6,652 nt of DNA from Actinomycetes bacterium (GTDB lineage: Bacteria > Actinomycetota > Actinomycetes > S36-B12 > UBA5976), in assembly GCA_021784375.1 (NCBI GenBank), contig JAJXSV010000110.1:1-6652 (forward strand). Direction: 5' to 3'. Made by a program: the position numbers and the translations under genes. Positions 1 to 5,669 of the stretch are shown in pieces (positions within the stretch are counted from its first letter, which is position 1; the number at the start of each line of letters is the position of its first letter). The notes beneath the pieces are model-generated. The model saw nothing but the letters and a program-made list of their open reading frames with translations. It made no database searches and had not been told where the DNA came from.

Positions 1-96
1 AACATCTTCGAGTCGACCAACCTGATCGCGAAGTGCCCTTCCAAGTTCGCCACCGCTGCGCCGAGCACGCATGCCTCGGTGGCCGCGGCCGCCTGA
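1..96 (+). CDS. ccmE: CcmE heme chaperone, C-terminal fragment (5' end outside window)
   Basis: Frame 1 is open from the window edge to TGA at 94-96 and gives 31 residues. The segment IFESTNLIAKCPSKF matches the end of the CcmE beta-barrel, where family members read roughly 'F.A..vLaKH...Y'. CcmE is a membrane-anchored, extracytoplasmic protein that binds heme covalently and carries it from CcmC to CcmF. In the usual form a His in an HxxxY motif makes the bond. Here that position is Cys (codon 34-36) and the Tyr position is Phe (codon 46-48), so the motif is CxxxF. A Cys variant (CxxxY) is known from Desulfovibrio and archaea. After the motif comes an Ala-rich, probably disordered tail of about 15 residues. 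The stop lies 9 bases before ccmA-ccmB, fitting one operon. The identification rests on a short fragment plus strong context, and the rest of the protein cannot be assessed. Confidence 0.8.
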   Translation, partial: NIFESTNLIAKCPSKFATAAPSTHASVAAAA

Positions 97-105
97 TCCG
101 CCGCG

Positions 106-1506
106 ATGTCCTCCCCCACATCCCGAATCGTCCTTGATGCGATCGAGAAGGACTTCGGTCAGCAGCGTGCCCTGCGGCAGGTGAGCCTGAGCATCGAGCA
201 GGGCGAGTACGTCGCCCTTGTCGGTGCCAATGGCGCGGGCAAGACCACGTTGCTCCGCACCTTGGCCGGACTTTCCCGGCCTACCTCGGGCAGCGTGCGC
301 ATCGCCGACGTGGACCTGCAACGGTCCGGCCCGGGGCTTCGTCGCCGCATCGGCTTCGTCTCGCATGCCTCGCTGCTCTACCCAGAACTCACGGGTCGCG
401 AGAACCTGCAATTCCAGGCCCGCCTCTTCGGGGTCACCGATGTCGATTCCATGATCGCGCAATTGACCGAACTCCTGGATCTCGCCGCCATCCTGGACCG
501 GCCCGCAGGTGTGCTCTCGCGCGGCAACCTGCAGCGGCTCACCATCGCGCGAGCCCTGCTCCACGCACCGCGTGTGCTCCTGCTCGACGAACCCTTCACC
601 GGTTTGGATGAGGCGACGGCGTCACGGTTGCAGCAACTGCTGCTGCGTCTGGTCGCAGCCGGCCACACGGTCGTGCTCTCGACACATGATCGCGCAATCG
701 TGGAGTCCGGCCCGCACCGGCTGCTGCGGCTGGACGACGGGGAGATTGTCGAGGACCGCGGGTTGTCGGCCGCACCCGTCAATCACCACACGGACCCGGC
801 GCAGCCCGTCCTCACCCCTGGGTTGCGCATGCCGCCGAGACTGCTTGCCTCCGCCCTGGCCATCGCCGGCAAGGACCTGCGCATTGAAGCGCGTACCCGC
901 GACGTGCTGGGATCGGCGGGACTCTTCGCCATTGCCGTGCTCATCACTGCCAGTTTCACGGCCCCTGCAGGCGAATCGTCCACTGGCATGGCCACGGGCG
1001 TGATGTGGATGAGTCTGCTCTTCGCCACCCTGCTCGGCGTCGGACGATCCTCGGGCCGTGAGCATGCCGAACGCGGCATCGAGAGCCTGTTGCTGTCACC
1101 GGTGCCCAAGGCCGCGATCTTCCTGGGCAAGGCCTTGGCCAGTTTGCTGCTGCTCTGCCTGGTGGCGGTGGCCGTGGTCCTGCTCTTCATCGTGTTCATG
1201 GCGGGCAATGCGCAGGTGCACATACTGGGTCTGGCGGGCACTGTCATCATCGGCATCCTGGGTCTGGTCATCGTGACCACGCTTTTCGCCGGCATCGCCC
1301 TCGGCACTCGGCTTGGTGAATCGATGTTGCCGTTGCTCGTGCTGCCCGTCGTCATTCCCTTGATGGTGGGCGCGGTCGAGCTCACCCGTCAGGCCCTGGG
1401 TGGGCAGAGTGCTGGCATGGGAATCTGGCTGGCTTTGATGGCGGCCTTCGACCTGGCCATGCTCATCTCAGCCCTGGCCACCTTCGCTTTCGTGATCGAG
1501 GAGTGA
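106..1506 (+). CDS. ccmA-ccmB: CcmA-CcmB fusion: ATPase and permease of the CcmE heme-release ABC transporter
   Basis: This 466-residue protein joins two normally separate subunits. Residues 1 to about 215 are an ABC ATPase: Walker A GANGAGKT (40-47), signature LSRGN (137-141), Walker B LLLDEP (158-163), D-loop GLD (166-168) and H-loop His194. The Q-loop glutamine is replaced by His87 in FVSH; CcmA of E. coli also has His there. The fifth signature residue is Asn141 where Gln is usual. A polar linker (about 215-243) leads to a CcmB domain (about 246-466) with the typical opening GKDLRIEARTRD, the stretch GVMWMSLLFATLLG, the RSSGREHAERG and LLLSPVPKAAIFLGK elements, and about six hydrophobic spans. 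In System I, CcmAB uses ATP to release heme-loaded CcmE from CcmC/D. The start is ATG 106, 9 bases after the ccmE stop. No Shine-Dalgarno sequence is visible, so reinitiation after ccmE is plausible. Both domains look complete (CcmB part about 225 residues, normal length). Confidence 0.92.
   Translation: MSSPTSRIVLDAIEKDFGQQRALRQVSLSIEQGEYVALVGANGAGKTTLLRTLAGLSRPTSGSVRIADVDLQRSGPGLRRRIGFVSHASLLYPELTGRENLQFQARLFGVTDVDSMIAQLTELLDLAAILDRPAGVLSRGNLQRLTIARALLHAPRVLLLDEPFTGLDEATASRLQQLLLRLVAAGHTVVLSTHDRAIVESGPHRLLRLDDGEIVEDRGLSAAPVNHHTDPAQPVLTPGLRMPPRLLASALAIAGKDLRIEARTRDVLGSAGLFAIAVLITASFTAPAGESSTGMATGVMWMSLLFATLLGVGRSSGREHAERGIESLLLSPVPKAAIFLGKALASLLLLCLVAVAVVLLFIVFMAGNAQVHILGLAGTVIIGILGLVIVTTLFAGIALGTRLGESMLPLLVLPVVIPLMVGAVELTRQALGGQSAGMGIWLALMAAFDLAMLISALATFAFVIEE
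1498..1503 (+). promoter_or_regulatory. Ribosome binding site GAGGAG for ccmC
   Basis: GAGGAG forms the last two Glu codons of ccmA-ccmB. It lies 8 bases before ATG 1512 but only 2 before ATG 1506 and overlaps GTG 1503. This spacing favours 1512 as the ccmC start. Confidence 0.65.
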
Positions 1507-1511
1507 TGCAC

Positions 1512-2186
1512 ATGGCTTCGCAACGGACACAGCGACGGGTGCCCTGGTTGGGTGCACTGTCCGCGCTCATGATGATCGTGTTCATCTACATGTGCTTCTT
1601 CTACGCCCCCGAGGACTCCATCCAGGGCCAGGTACAGCGCCTGTTCTATCCGCACGTGAGCAGCGCCTGGGTGGCCGGGCTGGCCTTCTTCACCGTCTTC
1701 GTGGCGTCGGTCGCCTACCTGGTGACGCGCGACCTGAAGTGGGACGGCATCGCCGCGGCATCAGCAGAGGTGGGCCTGCTCTTCACCTCGGGCACGCTCA
1801 TCCTGGGCATGCTCTGGGGCAAGGCCAGTTGGGGTACCTACTGGGCATGGGATCCGCGGCTCACCTCGGTTCTGGTGCTGTGGTTGCTTTACCTCGCATA
1901 CATCGCATTGCGCTCGTACGTGTCGGAACCGGCCAAGCGAGCGCGCTTCTCATCGGTGCTCGGCATCGTCGCCTTCGTGGACGTCCCCATCATCTACTTC
2001 TCGATCAAGTGGTGGCGGACGCAGCATCCCTCGTATGTGATCCAGCCCGGCATGAAGCCGGCCATGCCCACGGAGATGCTGCAGACCCTGCTCTTCGGTG
2101 TGGCCACCTTCACCGTCTTCTACATCTACCTGGCCAGTCAGCGCTTGCGGCTGCAGCGCAGCCAGGCGCAGGAGGTCTCGCGATGA
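1512..2186 (+). CDS. ccmC: CcmC, heme-handling membrane protein that loads heme onto CcmE
   Basis: This is a 224-residue, six-span membrane protein of the heme-handling (CcmC/CcsA) family, the usual CcmC length being about 220-250. The tryptophan-rich WWD motif is WGTYWAWDPRLTS at residues 107-119, in the outward loop that holds heme. The two axial histidines expected of CcmC are present: His48 in YPHVSSAW and His172 in WWRTQHPS. The known role is to form the CcmC-heme-CcmE complex at the outer face of the membrane. WDPRLTS rather than WDPVENAS separates it from CcmF. In-frame starts are also possible at GTG 1503 and ATG 1506; 1512 is chosen for its spacing from GAGGAG at 1498-1503. ATG 1506 would overlap the ccmA-ccmB stop as TGATG. 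The 3' end overlaps ccmD by four bases (ATGA), indicating translational coupling. Confidence 0.95.
   Translation: MASQRTQRRVPWLGALSALMMIVFIYMCFFYAPEDSIQGQVQRLFYPHVSSAWVAGLAFFTVFVASVAYLVTRDLKWDGIAAASAEVGLLFTSGTLILGMLWGKASWGTYWAWDPRLTSVLVLWLLYLAYIALRSYVSEPAKRARFSSVLGIVAFVDVPIIYFSIKWWRTQHPSYVIQPGMKPAMPTEMLQTLLFGVATFTVFYIYLASQRLRLQRSQAQEVSR
2171..2175 (+). promoter_or_regulatory. Ribosome binding site GGAGG for ccmD
   Basis: GGAGG inside the 3' end of ccmC lies 7 bases before ATG 2183. It is the strongest Shine-Dalgarno match in the window and supports translation of the short ccmD frame. Confidence 0.75.
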
Positions 2187-2299
2187 GTGACACGATGCTG
2201 CTCACCCTCGGCTATGTGCTGGTGCCGATCCTCTACGGCGCCTACTGGGTTTCGCTGAAGATGCGCATTGGCAAGTCCAGCCGCAGGAACGGGAAATGA
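2183..2299 (+). CDS. ccmD: CcmD-like small single-span membrane protein
   Basis: This 38-residue frame starts at ATG 2183, overlapping the ccmC stop (ATGA), and ends at TGA 2297-2299, overlapping the next start (ATGA). The product has a short polar N-terminus (MSDTM), one hydrophobic span of about 20 residues (LLTLGYVLVPILYGAYWVSL) and a basic C-terminus (KMRIGKSSRRNGK), which predicts N-out/C-in topology. CcmD is a small single-span protein encoded right after ccmC that helps release holo-CcmE from CcmC. Position, size, topology and the aromatic Tyr/Trp cluster in the span all fit. Sequence identity in this family is always low, so the call rests mainly on context, the GGAGG site and the two exact overlaps. 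Its frame is also open upstream across ccmC (from 1592), but only this end has a ribosome site and membrane-protein composition. Confidence 0.8.
   Translation: MSDTMLLTLGYVLVPILYGAYWVSLKMRIGKSSRRNGK
2285..2288 (+). promoter_or_regulatory. Ribosome binding site AGGA for ccmF
   Basis: AGGA inside ccmD is 7 bases before ATG 2296 and 13 before the next in-frame ATG at 2302. This favours 2296 as the ccmF start. Confidence 0.5.
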
Positions 2300-5082
2300 T
2301 CATGGGCCTGCTCGGGTCACTCATGCTCTACGGGGCAGTTGCCAGCATCGTTGTCATGTTGGCAGCTGGCCTGCAGGCGGCACGCACCGGCAGCGTGAAG
2401 CTGGCGCGCACCACCGAACACGCGACGCTCGCGCTCACGGGCTTCGTCACTGCGGCAGTGATCGTGTTGGAGACGGCGCTGGCCACGCTTGACTTCCATC
2501 TCGCCTACGTGGGCGAGTACACCTCGATCACGCTCTCCGTGCCCTACCGCATCGGTTCCATGTGGGCTGGTCAGGGTGGGTCACTGCTGCTGTGGGCCTG
2601 GATCATCTCGCTCGGGGCTGGTATCACGGTCATTACCAACCGTCGGCGCGGGTTGGGCCTCAGCCCCTGGGTCTTCGTCGTTTTCGCGTTGTGTGCCTCG
2701 CTGTTCGTGGTGCTCACCACCTTCCTGCAGAGCCCCTTCGTGGCGGCTACACAGCAGATCATCGATGGAGCAGGCCTCAACCCGCTGTTGCAGGATCCCC
2801 TGCAACTCATCCACCCGCTCTTCCTCTACAGCGGCTACGTGCTCATCACCGTGCCCTTCGCCGTGGTCATGGGCTCGCTCATCGCCGGCAACGTGTCCGG
2901 TCCGTGGTTGGATTACGCCCGCCTGTGGGCCGTGCTCTCCTGGACCGCGCTGTCCATCGGCATGCTGCTGGGTGCTCGCTGGGCCTACGCCGAACTGGGC
3001 TGGGGCGGCTATTGGGCCTGGGATCCGGTGGAGAACGCGTCGCTCATCCCGTGGCTCGCCGGTACGGCCCTGCTGCACACCGGGCTCACGCATCGTGACG
3101 ACCGCAATCGCGCCAAGCTCTCGTCGCTGGCGCTGCTGGCCACCGTGTTCAACCTCTGCCTGTTCGGTACCTTCCTGACGCGGTCGGGCGTCATCCAGTC
3201 GGTGCACGCGTTCGGCATCTCCAACCTGGGTCCGGTCCTGGGTGCCGCCATCGTGGTAAGTGTCATCGGTTCCGCGGGTGTGCTGGTGTGGCGCCTGCCC
3301 GAGTTGCAGCATGTCGATTCCCGCCGTCGCGCTCGTGGTTGGTTCGGTCACTTGCTGCTCGTCGGGCTGCTCATTGTGATGACGGTGTCCGTGCTGTGGG
3401 GCACGCTCTACCCCTTGTTCGCGCGTGCCTTCCTGGGACGCGAAGTGGCCGTCACGCCCGGCTTCTTCAAGGCGGTTGTGACGCCCATGGGCATCGGACT
3501 GCTGTTGCTGTTCGCGGTCTCCCCGCTGCTGCGCGGCCAACGTGTTCCCAATGCGGCGCGTGAGGCCACCGTTCGGGCGATCACCTTGCTTGTCGTGTTC
3601 GGCGCTGCTGTGCTGCTGGGCACCACTTGGCTGGTGGCGCTGGTGCTCGCACTGTCGGCGCTTGCTGTGCGCACCGTGATGGCGCAGACGCGGCCCAAAT
3701 TGGGCGCTGCCATGCGTCACGGCAGCGGCCGCACCCGGCGCATATTGCAGGCTGGCTCGCCGTACGTGGCACATCTGGGCCTGATCGTGCTGCTCGCGGC
3801 CATCACCGTGAATGTCACGGGAGAGACCAAGCAGCAGGTGAAGCTCAACGTCGGCAGTTCGGCCGTTGTCGCGGGCCAACTCATCCGCCTGGATGATGCG
3901 CGGCTCAACAAGTACCCCGATCGCCAGTCCTTGGTGGCCACCATGTCGTTGCTCAACAACGACGGCAGTGCCAAAGCCCAGGTGGTGGCGGCGGTTGATG
4001 CCTTCCCCAATTCTGATCAGCCCCACACGCAGGTGGGAATTGCCAGCGGACTGCAACGCGATATCTACGTCGTCATCGACGGCTGGCCCAGCGATCCCAA
4101 TCAGGGTGTGCCGTGGTTGCGCATAAGCGTCTACGACAATCCCGCCATCAACTGGGTGTGGTTCGGCGGCGGACTCATCGGCTTGGGCGGCCTGCTCTAC
4201 GTGGTGTCGATGCGCCCCCGCCGCCGCAGGGTGGTAATCGACAGTGCCGCTTTGGACGAGGAACTCAACCAACTCATCAGCAGTGCCATTGTCGCGGTAC
4301 GGGCCGATGTGCAACACACGAGCAATGAACGCGTGAATGCACTCATCAACACCGCGCGCGACCTCAACGGTGGTTCGCAGGCCCCCGTCGATCATGTGCT
4401 GTCGTTCCTGGAACGTGCTCGTGGCACGGTCGAGCCCGCCATCCCGGCCAGCGGCCGGCCGCGCTTCAAGCGTGGCAGGGCAGCCGTAGCGGGGCTGCTG
4501 GCGTTGGCGCTCGTGGGTGCCGGCGGCTATCTGGTCGGACACTCGGGCTCGCAGTCCTCATCCGCGGCGACCCCCGCTGCCACCATCGACGGTGTGGACA
4601 AGGCACAATTGACCGCGCTCATGCAACGGCTGGCCAAGAACCCCAAGGATGTCGACGCCTACGCGCAATTGGGCGCTCTCTACTTCAACGCCGGTGGTGC
4701 GGCGGCCAACGCGGGCAACAGTGCCGTCGCCATCCCGGCCTTCAATCAGGCCTCGGTGTTCTTCGAGAAGCGCGCTGCATTGATGCCGCAGGACGTCACT
4801 GCCTGGCTCGATGCCGGCGCTGCTGCGATCGCCAGCCAGAACCGCCTGCTGGCCTTCACTGATCTGGGTCGCGCGCTCAAGCTGGCACCCAACAACCAGC
4901 TCGCGCACTTTGATCTCGGCATCCTCTACCTCAACGATGTGCCCAGTCAGCCCGGGAAGGCCCAGGCGGAGTTCGCCAAGGTGGTAGCCATCGATCCCAA
5001 CTCCAACATCGGCAAGGCGGCAGCGCAGCGCATGGGTGGGACCACCAACCTTTCCGCCAGTGGCACGAAGGCACAGAAGTGA
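2296..5082 (+). CDS. ccmF-ccmI: CcmF cytochrome c heme lyase fused to a CcmI-like TPR domain
   Basis: This 928-residue protein is far longer than CcmF alone (about 650). Residues 1 to about 645 are a complete CcmF: WAGQGGSLLLW (90-100), LNPLLQDP (161-168), the WWD motif WGGYWAWDPVENAS (236-249), and a soluble outward region (about 510-618) before a last span (about 620-638). The histidines used by E. coli CcmF are all there: His173 and His304 (outward heme ligands), His261 and His493 (membrane heme b). CcmF attaches heme from CcmE to the CxxCH of apocytochromes. After an Arg-rich stop-transfer (MRPRRRR, from 639) comes a polar helical loop (about 645-720), a new span (about 727-748), a Ser/Ala linker, and at least three TPR-like repeats starting near 785, 833 and 866. 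Span, inside loop, span and outside TPRs is the layout of CcmI, which captures apocytochrome. Start ATG 2296 overlaps the ccmD stop; the stop overlaps the ccmG start. Confidence 0.93.
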   Translation: MIMGLLGSLMLYGAVASIVVMLAAGLQAARTGSVKLARTTEHATLALTGFVTAAVIVLETALATLDFHLAYVGEYTSITLSVPYRIGSMWAGQGGSLLLWAWIISLGAGITVITNRRRGLGLSPWVFVVFALCASLFVVLTTFLQSPFVAATQQIIDGAGLNPLLQDPLQLIHPLFLYSGYVLITVPFAVVMGSLIAGNVSGPWLDYARLWAVLSWTALSIGMLLGARWAYAELGWGGYWAWDPVENASLIPWLAGTALLHTGLTHRDDRNRAKLSSLALLATVFNLCLFGTFLTRSGVIQSVHAFGISNLGPVLGAAIVVSVIGSAGVLVWRLPELQHVDSRRRARGWFGHLLLVGLLIVMTVSVLWGTLYPLFARAFLGREVAVTPGFFKAVVTPMGIGLLLLFAVSPLLRGQRVPNAAREATVRAITLLVVFGAAVLLGTTWLVALVLALSALAVRTVMAQTRPKLGAAMRHGSGRTRRILQAGSPYVAHLGLIVLLAAITVNVTGETKQQVKLNVGSSAVVAGQLIRLDDARLNKYPDRQSLVATMSLLNNDGSAKAQVVAAVDAFPNSDQPHTQVGIASGLQRDIYVVIDGWPSDPNQGVPWLRISVYDNPAINWVWFGGGLIGLGGLLYVVSMRPRRRRVVIDSAALDEELNQLISSAIVAVRADVQHTSNERVNALINTARDLNGGSQAPVDHVLSFLERARGTVEPAIPASGRPRFKRGRAAVAGLLALALVGAGGYLVGHSGSQSSSAATPAATIDGVDKAQLTALMQRLAKNPKDVDAYAQLGALYFNAGGAAANAGNSAVAIPAFNQASVFFEKRAALMPQDVTAWLDAGAAAIASQNRLLAFTDLGRALKLAPNNQLAHFDLGILYLNDVPSQPGKAQAEFAKVVAIDPNSNIGKAAAQRMGGTTNLSASGTKAQK
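5067..5071 (+). promoter_or_regulatory. Ribosome binding site GAAGG for ccmG
   Basis: GAAGG near the 3' end of ccmF-ccmI is 7 bases before GTG 5079. It supports this GTG, which overlaps the upstream stop as GTGA, as the ccmG start. Confidence 0.5.
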
Positions 5083-5651
5083 CGACCGAACCCGTACCTG
5101 GTCGCACCTCCGTCAGCAGGAAGCGCGCGCTGGCCCTGCTGGCTGTGGGCGCGCTCGTACTCATCGGCTTCTTCGTCGTGGCCTTCGCCCCCAAGGGGAC
5201 ACCCGTCGACGGTGTGCTGCCCGCTGACCCCACGGGCTTCGCGGTGCCCGACGTGACACTGCCGCAACTTGACGGCAGCGGGCCGCTCTCGCTGGCGTCG
5301 CTCAAGGGCAAGCCGGTGGTGGTGAACTTCTGGGCCTCATGGTGCGTCACCTGCATCGAGGAGTCGGCCTTACTGGGCAACGCCGAACGGAAGTGGCGAA
5401 GCAAGGGGGTGGTCTTCATCGGCATGGACGAATCAGACCGTGACGATTCTGCCAGGGCCTTCATGGCCAAGTACGGCATGGAGTACACGTCGCTCGTAGA
5501 CCATGCGGGAGCGCAGTCGCGGAAATGGAACGTGACGGGCTACCCGGAAACCTTCTTCATCGGCCGTGACGGGCGCATCAAGTCCAAGTACATCTCGGCC
5601 ATCGATGCCAAGAGCCTCGACGATCGCATTGCCCAAATCCTGCAATCCTGA
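5079..5651 (+). CDS. ccmG: CcmG/DsbE-type membrane-anchored thioredoxin
   Basis: This 190-residue protein has an N-terminal anchor (basic RKR at 14-16, span about 17-37) and a thioredoxin fold of the TlpA/ResA/CcmG class facing outward. The active site is WCVTC, with Cys89 and Cys92 followed by acidic residues (IEE). The cis-proline is Pro156 in GYPETFFI, close to the APETFLI seen in CcmG. The expected role is to reduce the heme-binding cysteines of apocytochrome c using electrons from CcdA/DsbD across the membrane; no ccdA is in the window. The GTG start overlaps the ccmF-ccmI stop by four bases, so it belongs to the operon. As no CcmH partner is seen, it may reduce the apocytochrome directly (inference). 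By sequence alone ResA or TlpA is the alternative; the operon position decides for CcmG. Confidence 0.9.
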   Translation: MTTEPVPGRTSVSRKRALALLAVGALVLIGFFVVAFAPKGTPVDGVLPADPTGFAVPDVTLPQLDGSGPLSLASLKGKPVVVNFWASWCVTCIEESALLGNAERKWRSKGVVFIGMDESDRDDSARAFMAKYGMEYTSLVDHAGAQSRKWNVTGYPETFFIGRDGRIKSKYISAIDAKSLDDRIAQILQS

Positions 5652-5657
5652 CCTTCC

Positions 5658-5663
5658 TAGGAT
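5658..5663 (+). promoter_or_regulatory. Possible -10 element TAGGAT for a leaderless SDR transcript
   Basis: TAGGAT fits the actinobacterial TANNNT -10 consensus and ends 6 bases before ATG 5670, so transcription could begin at the start codon. No good -35 lies 16-18 bases upstream. AGGA at 5659-5662, within the same bases, could instead be a Shine-Dalgarno site with 7-base spacing, so readthrough from ccmG is also possible. TCCTAGGA (5655-5662) is a perfect 8-base palindrome. Confidence 0.4.
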
Positions 5664-5669
5664 GTACGT

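Noticed and set aside
1503..1508. GTG 1503 or ATG 1506 as the ccmC start
   Set aside because: GAGGAG at 1498-1503 overlaps or lies too near these codons, while ATG 1512 has an 8-base spacing. ATG 1506 is not fully excluded because it forms a TGATG overlap with the upstream stop.
1592..2182. Upstream extension of the ccmD frame across ccmC
   Set aside because: The extension translates to Arg/His/Gly-rich sequence with no membrane pattern, and it overlaps the well-supported ccmC. Only the final 38 codons have a ribosome site and a membrane span.
2581..4542. A 653-codon open frame on the - strand opposite ccmF
   Set aside because: Its product is rich in His, Gln, Arg and Gly with no domain or hydrophobic pattern, as expected for the antisense of a GC-rich membrane protein gene. 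The + strand frame carries clear CcmF motifs.
5652..5669. Terminator between ccmG and the SDR gene
   Set aside because: The 18-base gap has only the short palindrome TCCTAGGA, with no GC stem-loop and no T-run. It is too short to be an intrinsic terminator.
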